Of a stretch of 31,047 bases of DNA, positions 21,923 to 30,695 are shown one piece after another. Position 1 is the first letter of the stretch. Each line of letters begins with the position of its first letter. The translations under genes and the position numbers were made by a program. A model generated the notes under the pieces. It saw nothing but the letters and a program-made list of their open reading frames with translations, did no database searches and was not told the DNA's origin. This stretch comes from UBA1794 sp964439955. Its GTDB lineage: Bacteria > Bacteroidota > Bacteroidia > Bacteroidales > Bacteroidaceae. The stretch covers positions 1 to 31,047 of the forward strand of contig CAYTPX010000022.1 of NCBI GenBank assembly GCA_964439955.1. Direction: 5' to 3'.

Positions 21923-22663
21923 TCACCGGAACAGGGCACGCAGGCGCGACCCATGACCCGCCAGCTCGCGGCGCAGGAGGCGCGGGTCGGAGGCGACAAC
22001 GCGCTGCAGCAGTTGCCAGAAGCGCGGGCCATGGTTCATCTCGACCGTGTGGCAAAGCTCGTGGCAAACCACGTAATCCACCAAATGCAACGGCAGGAGC
22101 ACCAGGAAGAGGCTCAGCGAAATCCCTTTCCGCGAGGAGCAGCTGCCCCAACGGCTGTGCGCCTTGCGCACGTGTACCGCCGCGTAACGGAAGCCGTGCC
22201 GCCGCGCCCGTTCCTCCACGAGGGGCGGGAGGCAACGCCGTGCCGTGCGCCGCATCGTGTCGAGCGCCACTTGCCGCACGGCGTCCTGCACCTCCGGGCG
22301 CGACGCGTCGCAGCGCCGGGGCAAAAGCAGGCGGAAAGCGTCCGGCGACCCTGCAGGCCAACTTTCCAAGCGCATGGAGGAGAGATCCGACTGCTCCAGT
22401 GAAAAGGAATAGAGGGGGGCTTCGATGCGGAAACCGGGCACAAACGCCTCGGCCGGGGCGGCGCGCCCGCGCAGGCGAAGAAGGGCGCTTTCGCGGGCGC
22501 GCAGTGCCGCTTCCACGTCGGCACTGCGCGCCCCGGGCGGGCATGTCACGCACAATTCCCCGCGGTTCGGGTAGCGGAAGATGAAATTGCGGGCGCGCTT
22601 GTCGGGGACGAGGCGGACATGGCCCAGCAAAGGGTGGTCGAAATCGGCTAAGTCGGCAGGCAT
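21923..22663 (-). CDS. YgjP-like zinc metalloprotease (DUF45/SprT-like)
   Basis: This 246-residue protein belongs to the family annotated as M48-like or DUF45 metallopeptidases. The C-terminal domain shows SRWGSCSSRKGISLSLFLVLLPLHLVDYVV followed by H201-E-L-C-H205 and H211 (zinc ligands), then GPRFW. The hallmark W-G-S-C-S and D-Y-V-V elements are intact. It would be a cytoplasmic metalloprotease; the substrate is unknown. The ATG at 22663 (MPADLADF) is preferred, since the 73 upstream residues come from antisense repeat sequence. It lies 101 bases upstream of the glycosyltransferase on the same strand. Confidence 0.85.
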   Translation of the reverse strand: MPADLADFDHPLLGHVRLVPDKRARNFIFRYPNRGELCVTCPPGARSADVEAALRARESALLRLRGRAAPAEAFVPGFRIEAPLYSFSLEQSDLSSMRLESWPAGSPDAFRLLLPRRCDASRPEVQDAVRQVALDTMRRTARRCLPPLVEERARRHGFRYAAVHVRKAHSRWGSCSSRKGISLSLFLVLLPLHLVDYVVCHELCHTVEMNHGPRFWQLLQRVVASDPRLLRRELAGHGSRLRALFR

Positions 22664-22702
22664 AATCGGCTGGCAAAGGTACGTATCTTTCCAAAAGCAC
22701 CT

Positions 22703-22793
22703 GCCCTTTTCCCAAAAACTATTGCTACTTGCCGCAAAAAACGCCTGCACTTTTCCAAGGAAAATGCAAGGCCCTTGAGAAAAAAGGAAGCCA
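22703..22793. repeat. 22-bp phased repeat array, 4 units
   Basis: Anchors GCCCTTTTCC (22703), CTACTTGCC (22725), GCACTTTTCC (22747) and GCCCTTGAG (22771) are 22, 22 and 24 bases apart. It lies between the divergent metalloprotease and acyltransferase genes. Confidence 0.62.
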
Positions 22794-22822
22794 AAAAGGG
22801 GGAAAGATAGGGAAAGATAAAG

Positions 22823-22830
22823 TATCTTTG
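22823..22830 (+). promoter_or_regulatory. Promoter -7 box of the glycine-lipid genes
   Basis: TATCTTTG is an exact TAnnTTTG match, 31 bases before the ATG at 22862. This argues against the alternative start at 22835, only four bases after the box. No -33 TTTG is visible. Confidence 0.55.
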
Positions 22831-22861
22831 CCCGTTGAAATTGTTTTTTGCCTCGAGACAA

Positions 22862-23686
22862 ATGAGCGAGACACCTCTGCAACTTATCGACATCGACCGG
22901 ATCTTACGCGAGAAAGCCCCCGGCAAATACCGTTATATCCCCCGGTTCGTGGTCAATTATTTGCGCCGTATCGCACACGAAGACGAGGTGAACCAATTCA
23001 TCCGCGACGCGCACGGCTTGAAAGGGGTAGAGTACTTGCACGCCATCCTGCGCTTCCTCAACGTGACCATACGCCTCGAAGGGGAGGAAAACCTCCCCGC
23101 GCGCGAGGACGCCCCCTGCATCTTCGTGTGCAACCACCCGCTGGGCGCCATCGACGGCGTAGGCGTGGGGGCTGTCTTGGGCGACCACTACGGGGGGAAG
23201 ATACGCTACTTGGTGAACGACCTGCTGATGAACGTCGAAGGATTAGCACCCCTTTGCGTGCCGATCAACAAGACCGGCTCCCAGTCGCGCCAGTTGCCCC
23301 GGCAAATCAGCGAAGGGCTCTCCAGCCCGAACCACTTCATTTTCTTCCCCGCCGGGCTGTGTTCCCGCCGCCACGGCGGCGTGGTCCGCGACCCGCAGTG
23401 GGGCAAGCAGTTCATCGTGCAGAGCGTCAAGACGCGGCGCGACGTAGTGCCCCTGCACTTCAGCGGCTGCAATTCTGACTTTTTCTACCGCCTGGCCAAC
23501 CTGAGGGCCGCACTGAACTTGAAGTTCAACATAGAGATGATGTACTTGGCCGACGAGATGATGAAAAACCGCGGCAAGGAATTCACCCTGACCATAGGCA
23601 AGCCCATCCCCTGGGCGACGTTCGATTCTTCCAAAAGCCCCAAGGAATGGGGCCAATACGTGCGCGACATCGTATACAAACTCTAA
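22862..23686 (+). CDS. glsA: Glycine-lipid O-acyltransferase (GlsA-like)
   Basis: This is a 274-residue lysophospholipid-type acyltransferase. The motif N91-H-P-L-G-A-I-D98-G is the family form of the PlsC catalytic H...D motif, with the variant spacing seen in the Bacteroides hemolysin/OlsA-like group. FFPAGLCSRR is the later conserved block. In Bacteroides thetaiotaomicron a pair of genes makes glycine lipids: GlsB N-acylates glycine and GlsA adds the second, ester-linked acyl chain. This gene precedes a GlsB-like gene by 37 bases, giving the same pair. It would act at the inner membrane. The assignment rests on motif and neighbourhood. Confidence 0.82.
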   Translation: MSETPLQLIDIDRILREKAPGKYRYIPRFVVNYLRRIAHEDEVNQFIRDAHGLKGVEYLHAILRFLNVTIRLEGEENLPAREDAPCIFVCNHPLGAIDGVGVGAVLGDHYGGKIRYLVNDLLMNVEGLAPLCVPINKTGSQSRQLPRQISEGLSSPNHFIFFPAGLCSRRHGGVVRDPQWGKQFIVQSVKTRRDVVPLHFSGCNSDFFYRLANLRAALNLKFNIEMMYLADEMMKNRGKEFTLTIGKPIPWATFDSSKSPKEWGQYVRDIVYKL

Positions 23687-23723
23687 ACACACGAACAGAA
23701 AAACGAAAGGACTTATTATTACA

Positions 23724-24710
23724 ATGACAGAGGATATCATAGCCCCCATCAGCCGGGAACTCCTGAAAGCGGAGCTTACGCCCGAGAAAAGGCTTCGGAC
23801 CACGAACAAGAGCGGCAATGAGATTTACGTCCTTACCGCGCATGACTCCCCCCAGACCATGCGTGAAATCGGCCGTTTGCGCGAAATAGCCTTCCGGGAA
23901 GCGGGGGGCGGAACGGGGAAAAGCATGGACATCGACGAGTTCGACACCATGGAAACGCCCTACAAGCAGCTCATCGTCTGGAACCCCGAGGAAGAGGAAA
24001 TACTCGGAGGATACCGCTACTTGGCCGGAAAGGACGTGAAGATCGACGAGAGAGGGCAGCCTGTCCTGGCCACCGCCCACATGTTCTACTTCTCCGACTA
24101 CTTCATCAAAGACTACCTCCCCTATACCGTCGAACTGGGAAGGAGCTTCGTTTCGGTCGAATACCAAAGCTCCCGCATGGGGGCCAAGAGCCTCTTTGCG
24201 CTCGACAACCTGTGGGACGGGCTGGGCGCCCTTACCATTGTCCTGCCCAACGTGCGCTACTTCTTCGGGAAGTTCACGATGTACCCAAGCTACATACGCA
24301 AGGGACGCGACATGATACTCTACTTCCTCCAGAAACACTTCCCCGACCCCGACAAACTCGTCTACCCGCTCAGCCCCATCCAGATAGAGGCCAATCCCGA
24401 AGAACTCAAGGCGCTCTTCTGCAAGGAGAGCTTCAAGGAAGACTACCACATACTCAATACCTGCATCCGCCGCATGGGTTACAACATCCCGCCCTTGGTG
24501 AATGCCTACATGAGCCTGTCGCCCACGATGAAAGTATTCGGCACGGCCATCAACGACGACTTCGGCAACGTGGAAGAGACGGGCATACTCATCGCCGTGA
24601 ACGAGATACTCGAGGAGAAGAAGATACGCCACATCGAAACCTTCTACCAAGAGAACTCCAACGAAAGGCCCATACACCTGAGCAACGCGCCTATAATATA
24701 TAAAGAATAA
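23724..24710 (+). CDS. glsB: Glycine N-acyltransferase (GlsB-like, GNAT family)
   Basis: This is a 328-residue protein of the GNAT/hemolysin-like N-acyltransferase group. Characteristic stretches are REIGRLREIAFREAGGGTGKSMDIDEFD and ELGRSFVSVEYQ, which resemble the OlsB-type acyl-ACP-dependent fold. It would transfer an acyl group to the amino group of glycine to form an N-acyl (commendamide-type) lyso-glycine lipid, which GlsA then completes. Length fits the family. No promoter is seen in the 37-base gap, so it is likely co-transcribed with the preceding gene. Confidence 0.85.
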   Translation: MTEDIIAPISRELLKAELTPEKRLRTTNKSGNEIYVLTAHDSPQTMREIGRLREIAFREAGGGTGKSMDIDEFDTMETPYKQLIVWNPEEEEILGGYRYLAGKDVKIDERGQPVLATAHMFYFSDYFIKDYLPYTVELGRSFVSVEYQSSRMGAKSLFALDNLWDGLGALTIVLPNVRYFFGKFTMYPSYIRKGRDMILYFLQKHFPDPDKLVYPLSPIQIEANPEELKALFCKESFKEDYHILNTCIRRMGYNIPPLVNAYMSLSPTMKVFGTAINDDFGNVEETGILIAVNEILEEKKIRHIETFYQENSNERPIHLSNAPIIYKE

Positions 24711-24716
24711 GGCACG

Positions 24717-24760
24717 CCACTTCCCGGGAAAACGCCCGCACTCCCCCAACCAACCACCGC
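24717..24760. repeat. Weak 22-bp phased repeat, 2 units
   Basis: CCACTTCC (24717) and GCACTCCC (24738) are 21 bases apart with GGGAAAA between them. Only two units are visible in the gap before dut. Confidence 0.35.
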
Positions 24761-24811
24761 CCCGCCCGGCAACCGGGACAGCAGGCGGGACCAATCCCAA
24801 CAGCGACTCCT

Positions 24812-25246
24812 ATGAAAATACGCATCATCAACCGTTCCTCCCACCCGCTCCCCCACTACGCAACCCCCCAGTCGGCCGGCATGGACCTGCGGGCCGAGCT
24901 GGCCGAACCCATCGTACTGGCCCCCATGGAGCGCAGGCTCATCCCCACCGGACTGCGCATCGCCCTGCCCGAAGGCTACGAGGCGCAAATACGCCCCCGC
25001 AGCGGCTTGGCACTCAAACACGGCATCACCGTGCTCAACAGCCCCGGCACAATCGACGCGGACTACCGCGGGGAAATCGGGATCATACTGGCCAACCTCT
25101 CGGAAACCCCCTTCACCCTTAACCCCGGGGAACGCATCGCACAGATGGTAGTGGCGCGCCACGAACGCGCCGAATGGGAGGAAACCTGCGAACTCGACAG
25201 CACCGAACGCGGCGAGGGCGGCTTCGGGCATACAGGAAGGGAGTAG
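24812..25246 (+). CDS. dut: dUTP diphosphatase
   Basis: This 144-residue homotrimeric dUTPase would hydrolyse dUTP to dUMP and pyrophosphate, keeping uracil out of DNA. All five motifs are present: SAGMDLRA (I), RPRSGLALKHGI (II), NSPGTIDADYRG with catalytic D82 (III), PGERIAQMVV (IV) and RGEGGFGHTG (V). Motif V has H where many have S, a change common in Bacteroidetes. It is seven bases upstream of the TPR gene and probably co-transcribed with the next three genes. Confidence 0.96.
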   Translation: MKIRIINRSSHPLPHYATPQSAGMDLRAELAEPIVLAPMERRLIPTGLRIALPEGYEAQIRPRSGLALKHGITVLNSPGTIDADYRGEIGIILANLSETPFTLNPGERIAQMVVARHERAEWEETCELDSTERGEGGFGHTGRE

Positions 25247-25253
25247 CCAAGCC

Positions 25254-26954
25254 ATGAGACACCTGCTCACCCTGCTCCTCGCCACGCTCCTCTGGGGCAA
25301 TGCCGCCCGCGCGCAAGAGGCGCGGCAAGCACGGTTCGACTATTTCTACCTCGAGGCCGTGCGGCTTCAGGCTGCCAACCGGCTGACCGATGCCTTCGAA
25401 ATGTTCCGCTACTGCGAGCGCCTCGACTCGGCCTCTGCCGATGTCCAATACGCGCTCGCCCCCTTCTACCTGTCCCTGCGCATGGATTCCCTCGGATTCG
25501 CCTGCATGGAGAAGGCTTGCCGCCTTGCGCCGGGCAATTATTGGTATGCCTCGCAGCTGGCCGGGCTGTACGTGAGCAAGGGGAGGTACGAGGAAGCCAT
25601 CGCCATGTACGAAAGGATGCGCAGCCGATACCCGCAACGCGAAGAGCCGATCTACCAGCTCCTCGACCTATACCCCCAGACCGCGCGGTTCGAACAAGCC
25701 ATACTCCTGCTCGACAGCCTCGAACAGAAGAACGGAAAGAGCGAAGAGATCAGCCTGCGCAAGTCGCAGCTTTTCCTCTTCCAGCACAAGCCCGAGGAGG
25801 CCTTCCGCGAAGTCGCCGCGCTCATCGTGGCCTACCCCGACGAGCCGCGCTACCGCTGTTTGCTCGGCGACCTATACCTCTCACAGAACCAATACCCGCA
25901 GGCTCTTTCCGAATACCAGACCGCCTTGGAGCAAGACCCTGGCAACGAACTGGCCCGGACCTCGCTGGCAACGTACTACGAGACCGTGGCCGACAGCGCA
26001 AACTACATACGCACCATCGAAGGACTACTGCTCGACTCACTCGCCAGCAGCGAAATCAAAGGGCAAATCATGGCACACCTCATACGGGAAGCCGAGGAGA
26101 GCCCCATCGACAGCACCCGCGTCCTCCAACTCTTCGACTGCGTGATGCAGCAAGAAACGGAAGACAACAACCTGCTCATGCTCTACGCCCAGTACCTGCT
26201 CTCGCGCGGCTTGCGCGCAAAAGCCGCCCCGGCTCTCGAGCTGCTGCTCGCAAGGGACCCGTCGAACACCCTTGTGCGCCAACAACTCCTGCTGGATGCC
26301 ATCTCAAGGCAAGACGCCGAAACCATCATCGACCTCTGCCTCCCCATCACCAAAGAACAGCCCGAGACGCCCGACGACCTCGCGTTCCACTACTACCTCA
26401 CTGCGGCCTACTACCAGGAAGACCGCTATGAAGACGCCCTCAACACCGCGCAAAACGCCCTCGCCCACCTGCCCGAAAGGGTCAATGACCAGCTCGTCTC
26501 CGACTTCTGGGCCGTATCGGGCGACCTCTTCCACCTGCTCAAACGCGAAGAGGAAGCCTTCGCCGCCTACGATTCCTCGCTGGCCTACAACCCGCGCAAC
26601 ATCGGTTCGCTCAACAACTACGCCTACTACATCAGCCTCCAGCCGCAGGGAGACCTGCACAAGGCCGAGCGGATGAGCAAAATAACCATCGAAGAAGAAC
26701 CCTACAACAGCACCTACCTCGACACCTATGCCTGGGTTCTCCACCGCCTCGGCAGGGAAGAAGAAGCCCGCACCTACATCGACCGCTGCCTGGCCTTGGA
26801 CAAAGAAAAAAGCGCCGAGCTCCTCGACCACGCGGGCGACATCTACTCCGCCCTCGGCCTAAAGGAAGAAGCCGTCGGCTTCTGGCAGAAAGCCATCGAG
26901 GCGGGCATCGAAAACCCGAAAGAAGTGGAACAAAAAATCAAGAAAGCCCGATGA
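25254..26954 (+). CDS. Periplasmic TPR protein
   Basis: This 566-residue protein has a signal peptide (cleavage about AARA-QE at residue 21) followed by many tetratricopeptide repeats, for example RLTDAFEMFRYCERLDSASADVQYAL and RYEEAIAMYERM. TPR arrays bind other proteins. It is fixed in the dut-TPR-DUF4292-EnvC order typical of Bacteroidales, suggesting an envelope role, but no partner is known. Its stop codon overlaps the next start codon (ATGA), implying coupling. Confidence 0.88.
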   Translation: MRHLLTLLLATLLWGNAARAQEARQARFDYFYLEAVRLQAANRLTDAFEMFRYCERLDSASADVQYALAPFYLSLRMDSLGFACMEKACRLAPGNYWYASQLAGLYVSKGRYEEAIAMYERMRSRYPQREEPIYQLLDLYPQTARFEQAILLLDSLEQKNGKSEEISLRKSQLFLFQHKPEEAFREVAALIVAYPDEPRYRCLLGDLYLSQNQYPQALSEYQTALEQDPGNELARTSLATYYETVADSANYIRTIEGLLLDSLASSEIKGQIMAHLIREAEESPIDSTRVLQLFDCVMQQETEDNNLLMLYAQYLLSRGLRAKAAPALELLLARDPSNTLVRQQLLLDAISRQDAETIIDLCLPITKEQPETPDDLAFHYYLTAAYYQEDRYEDALNTAQNALAHLPERVNDQLVSDFWAVSGDLFHLLKREEEAFAAYDSSLAYNPRNIGSLNNYAYYISLQPQGDLHKAERMSKITIEEEPYNSTYLDTYAWVLHRLGREEEARTYIDRCLALDKEKSAELLDHAGDIYSALGLKEEAVGFWQKAIEAGIENPKEVEQKIKKAR

Positions 26955-27871
26955 ACACACCCCAACACCCCGCACACCCCCGAAAAGCCCCCGCACTCCG
27001 GGAGAAAAGTGCCAAGGCTTTCCGCCAAAAGTGCCGCCGCGCTTTCCCCATAGCCTTGCTCCTCTTGGCGCTCGCCGCGTGCAGCACGCGCAAACACGCC
27101 GTCGCCGAAGCCGAAGACACACCCGCCTCCTCCGCCGCCACCAGCGAGGAAGCACGCAAGATGCTCCAGCAACAATCCCTCTCTTGGGAGGGTTCCTACT
27201 CAAGCAAGGCACGCTTCAACTTCACCCTCGGGCAGAAAGACTTCTCCCTCACCGGCACCCTCCGCCTCAAGCGCGACGAAGCCCTGCAAATATCCCTGCA
27301 AGTACCCCTCATCGGCACGGAGGCCGTGCGCATTGAGGCCAACCCCGAACGGATCGTCATCATAGACCGCATCCACAAACGCTACCTCGACGAGCCTGTC
27401 GAGTACCTCGCCGCGCGCTCCGGGACGGGGCTCGACTTCTACGCCCTGCAGGCGCTCTTCAGCGCAACCCTCTTCCAACCCGGCCTGAAGGGGCTCACCC
27501 CCGACCAAACCGACGCCATGAAATCCTCCACCCGCGCCGCCGGAAACATCTACCGCCTCAGCACTGCCGGGCAAGGGCTGGACTGCGCCTTCGACATCGA
27601 TGCCACGAGCCAGCGCATCGCCTCCACCTCCGTGGCCAAGAAAGGCAGCCGCCACGCATGCACCTGGCAGTATGCCGGCTACGAAACCACCGGCACACGC
27701 GCTTTCCCCACCCGCATCAAGGTACAACTCAACTGGGGAGAAACGCCGCTCACCTTGGAAGTCGCCCTCAACAAGCTTGAGGTTTCCGACTGGAAGAGCG
27801 ACGCCACACCCTCATCGCGCTACCAGAGGGTCGAACCAGGCGAGCTGCTCAAACTCCTCCCCGCCCTATAA
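26951..27871 (+). CDS. DUF4292 family lipoprotein
   Basis: This 306-residue lipoprotein has a long positively charged n-region and lipobox L41-A-A-C44. The mature part (SWEGSYSSKARFNFTLGQKDFSLTGTLRLKRDEALQISLQVPLIGTEAVRIEANPERIVIIDRIHKRYLDE) is a beta-rich, LolA/LolB-like fold characteristic of DUF4292, so a role in lipoprotein or outer-membrane handling is plausible but unproven. Residues 8-33 (PRKAPALREKSAKAFRQK...) are encoded by a 22-bp phased repeat array, extending the signal peptide beyond the usual size. An internal start cannot be excluded. Confidence 0.85.
   Translation: MNTPQHPAHPRKAPALREKSAKAFRQKCRRAFPIALLLLALAACSTRKHAVAEAEDTPASSAATSEEARKMLQQQSLSWEGSYSSKARFNFTLGQKDFSLTGTLRLKRDEALQISLQVPLIGTEAVRIEANPERIVIIDRIHKRYLDEPVEYLAARSGTGLDFYALQALFSATLFQPGLKGLTPDQTDAMKSSTRAAGNIYRLSTAGQGLDCAFDIDATSQRIASTSVAKKGSRHACTWQYAGYETTGTRAFPTRIKVQLNWGETPLTLEVALNKLEVSDWKSDATPSSRYQRVEPGELLKLLPAL
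26972..27060. repeat. 22-bp phased repeat array, 4 units, in the DUF4292 signal peptide
   Basis: Anchors GCACACCC (26972), GCACTCCG (26993), AGGCTTTCC (27015) and GCGCTTTCCC (27039) are 21, 22 and 24 bases apart, with GAAAAGYGCC-like halves between them. It encodes the n-region of the lipoprotein signal. Confidence 0.6.
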
Positions 27872-27883
27872 CCCCCGACCGCC

Positions 27884-29212
27884 ATGCGCTTCTTGCTTCT
27901 CCTGCTCCTGGCCTCCGCATCCTTTGCCCTGCATGCGCAAACGAACAGCACCATACGTGCGCTCCAAGACAAACGCGCCCAGCTGCAAAAGCAAATCGAG
28001 CAAAAGGAAAAGCTCCTCAACACGACCCAAAAAGACGTGCGCGCACAACTGCAAAACCTCTCCACCCTGAACAGCCAGATAGAGGAAAGGAAAAGATACA
28101 TCGCAGGAATCCAAGAAGACGTGCGCCACATCGACGCGGAAATGAAGCGCCTCAACCAACAACTCGACAGCCTCGCCCGGCAACTGCAGGCGCGGAGGGA
28201 AAAATACGCCCGCTCCCTCCAGCGTTTATACCGCGCGCGGTCGCTACAGGAGAAGCTCATGTTCGTTTTCTCGGCCTCTTCCCTCCAAGAGGCTTACCGC
28301 CGCAGCCGGTACCTCAAGGACTACGCCCAATACCAACAAGTCTTGGCCGGGGCCATCAGCAAGCAACAGGAGAAAATGAAGCGCAAACGCGAGGAACTGG
28401 AAAGCGCCCACCGGGCCAAGTCCAGCCTCTTGGCCGAAGCGCAGGCGCAACAGGAGAAACTGCAAGCGCAGGAGCAAGAAAAGAAAACGCTCGTGGCCGA
28501 ACTGCAAAAGCAACAAAAGAAAATACAACAGGAAATCAAACGCCAACGCAGCGAATCGGACAAACTCAACCAGCAGATCGACCGCCTCGTGGCTATCGAA
28601 GTGGAGAAAGCGCGCAAGCGCGCCGAAGAAGAAGCCCGCCGCAAGCGCGAAGCCGAGGCAGCCGCCCGCAAAAAAGCCCAAGCCCAAAAAGGAAAAGGCG
28701 AGGCACGCCCAGAGAAAAGCGGCGGCACTCCCTCCCAAAAGTCCAAGACCCAACCTATGGACTCCTACCACATGAGCTCGGAAGACGCCAAGCTCACCGG
28801 CACCTTCGCCTCCAACAAAGGCCGCCTCCCCATGCCCATCACCGGACACTGCCTCATCACCGGGCACTACGGGCGCTACCGCGTCGAGGGAACCCGCAAC
28901 GTCTATCTCGACAACAAAGGCATCAACATCCAAGGACAACAAGGGGCACAGGCGCGAAGCATCTACGAAGGCGAAGTAGCCTCCATCTTCCACGTCGGCG
29001 GACTGGCCAACGTAATCGTCCGCCACGGCACATATCTTTCCGTCTACTGCAACCTCTCGTCCGTCAGTGTGTCGGTGGGGCAGAAGATTTCCACCCGCCA
29101 AACGATCGGTACCATATTCTCCGACCCCGCCGACGGCGGGCGCACCACGCTCCACTTCCAGCTCCGGAAAGAGAAAAACCAGCTCAACCCCGAGGAGTGG
29201 CTCGCGCGTTAA
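27884..29212 (+). CDS. EnvC-like murein hydrolase activator (degenerate LytM domain)
   Basis: This 442-residue exported protein has a signal peptide (cleavage about HAQ-TN, residue 19), a long coiled coil (about 20-265) very rich in Q, K, R and E, a low-complexity linker (about 265-300), and a C-terminal M23/LytM domain (about 320-440). In the LytM domain the zinc motif HxGxD is replaced by N344-K-G-I-N348 and the final HxH by H424-F-Q426, so it should not cleave peptidoglycan itself. This matches EnvC, which activates amidases at the division site. It starts 12 bases after the DUF4292 stop codon. Confidence 0.9.
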   Translation: MRFLLLLLLASASFALHAQTNSTIRALQDKRAQLQKQIEQKEKLLNTTQKDVRAQLQNLSTLNSQIEERKRYIAGIQEDVRHIDAEMKRLNQQLDSLARQLQARREKYARSLQRLYRARSLQEKLMFVFSASSLQEAYRRSRYLKDYAQYQQVLAGAISKQQEKMKRKREELESAHRAKSSLLAEAQAQQEKLQAQEQEKKTLVAELQKQQKKIQQEIKRQRSESDKLNQQIDRLVAIEVEKARKRAEEEARRKREAEAAARKKAQAQKGKGEARPEKSGGTPSQKSKTQPMDSYHMSSEDAKLTGTFASNKGRLPMPITGHCLITGHYGRYRVEGTRNVYLDNKGINIQGQQGAQARSIYEGEVASIFHVGGLANVIVRHGTYLSVYCNLSSVSVSVGQKISTRQTIGTIFSDPADGGRTTLHFQLRKEKNQLNPEEWLAR

Positions 29213-29225
29213 GAGGAGAAAGCCG

Positions 29226-30548
29226 ATGCTCAAAGACCGCCTCACCCGCATCCGCCACTCCACCACGGCACGCCAGGCCGGCACACTCAGCGTGGGTACG
29301 GCCGTGGCGCAACTCACCTCCGTGCTCGTATCCCTGCTCCTTGCGCGGCTCTACACCCCCGCCGAGTTCGGCGAGATGGGCGTCTTCAACAACTGTGCGG
29401 CCCTGCTCCTCATCGTTTCCACCGGCGCCTACGAGTACGCTATCGTGCGTAGCCGCACCCTTGCCGAGGCGCACGCCCTCTTCAGCCTCACCCTCTGCGT
29501 GGCCGTGGGCTTCAGCCTTTTGCTCACGGCGTCCTTCCTTGCGACCGATGCGGCGGGCTTGGGCGAGAAAGTGCCCATGCCCCACAAATACATGCTCCCG
29601 CTCTACCTTGTAAGCGCAGCCCTCTTGCAGGCGCTCAACTACTTCAGCAACTACACCGAGGCCTACCGCCGCATCGCAACCTCAAGCATTACGCGCAGCC
29701 TCACGCAGGCCGCCGCGCGCATAGCCCTCAGCCTCGTGCCGCAAGTCAACGGGCTCATTGCCGGAAGCGTGGCAGGCAACGCCGGAGCCTGCCTCAGCTA
29801 TTGGAGAAAGCGCCACGCCATCGCCCAAGCCCTCCGCCACACCACGCGCCAGGCCTTGCGCCGTGCCGCCCGGAGCTATGCCAACTTCCCCAAATTCCAG
29901 CTCCCCGCCTCCCTGCTCAACAGCGCTTCCACCAACTTGCCCATCCTTATTTTCGCATTCTTCTACCCCGAACGCGAAATAGGCTTCCTCACCATGGCCA
30001 CAGCCTTGCTCTATTTGCCCGTCATGTTCATCTCCAACTCCATAGGCCAAGTATTCTACAAAAAAGCGATAGTGCAAACGCCCGAACAGACCCGCCGCCT
30101 GGCCTATTCCATCCTACTTTTCGCCGGGGCCGCAGGCGGTCTGGTCTTTTTCTTCCTGCTTCTGGCGGGCGAGGAACGTATTTTCGGCCTGTTGCTCGGC
30201 GCAAAATGGATAAACACCGGGCGCTATGCCCTCTATCTGTGCCCCTGGCAGATCTTAGTGCTCTGCTTTTCGCCCATCAGCAGCCTCTTCGACGCACAAG
30301 ACCGGCAGAAAACCGAAATGAAGCTCAACGCGCTCATGTTCGCAGCCCGCACGGCTGTCGCCTTGCTCGGGGGATTTTTTCTCGACGCGGAGCATGCCTT
30401 CCGAATCTACGGGCTGCTCGGTACCCTTCTGTGGGCATGCGAGGGAGGCATCCTGCTGCGCATGCTGCACGCCGGGCCGCGGGTCTATGCCCTATGCGCC
30501 CTCGGTCTTCTCATTTTGCTTACTTCGTGGGGAATCTTCGCATGGTGA
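29226..30548 (+). CDS. Polysaccharide flippase-like membrane protein (Wzx/MOP family)
   Basis: This 440-residue integral membrane protein has roughly 12 hydrophobic segments. The opening GTLSVGTAVAQLTSVLVSLLLARLYTPAEFGEMGVF is typical of Wzx-like polysaccharide biosynthesis proteins of the MOP superfamily, in the inner membrane. It would flip a lipid-linked oligosaccharide; the substrate is unknown. It begins 13 bases after the EnvC stop codon, so it may be part of the same transcript, though it is usually a separate function. The ATG at 29226 is chosen because it begins the first transmembrane region. Confidence 0.82.
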   Translation: MLKDRLTRIRHSTTARQAGTLSVGTAVAQLTSVLVSLLLARLYTPAEFGEMGVFNNCAALLLIVSTGAYEYAIVRSRTLAEAHALFSLTLCVAVGFSLLLTASFLATDAAGLGEKVPMPHKYMLPLYLVSAALLQALNYFSNYTEAYRRIATSSITRSLTQAAARIALSLVPQVNGLIAGSVAGNAGACLSYWRKRHAIAQALRHTTRQALRRAARSYANFPKFQLPASLLNSASTNLPILIFAFFYPEREIGFLTMATALLYLPVMFISNSIGQVFYKKAIVQTPEQTRRLAYSILLFAGAAGGLVFFFLLLAGEERIFGLLLGAKWINTGRYALYLCPWQILVLCFSPISSLFDAQDRQKTEMKLNALMFAARTAVALLGGFFLDAEHAFRIYGLLGTLLWACEGGILLRMLHAGPRVYALCALGLLILLTSWGIFAW

Positions 30549-30695
30549 ACATACAACTTCCCAATCCGGCCCTCCACCCGTGGACTGCCACCCCCGGGGG
30601 CTACGCACGGGGCTATGCCCTTGCAGGCAAAGACTTGCTGGCGGGCGAGGCGCTCCATCGGCCCTGGGCGCAGCAGGGGCGGGCGAAAACCGCTG

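Noticed and set aside
22835..23686. Start of the GlsA-like protein at 22835
   Set aside because: The -7 box ends at 22830, so transcription should start just after this codon; the ATG at 22862 fits better.
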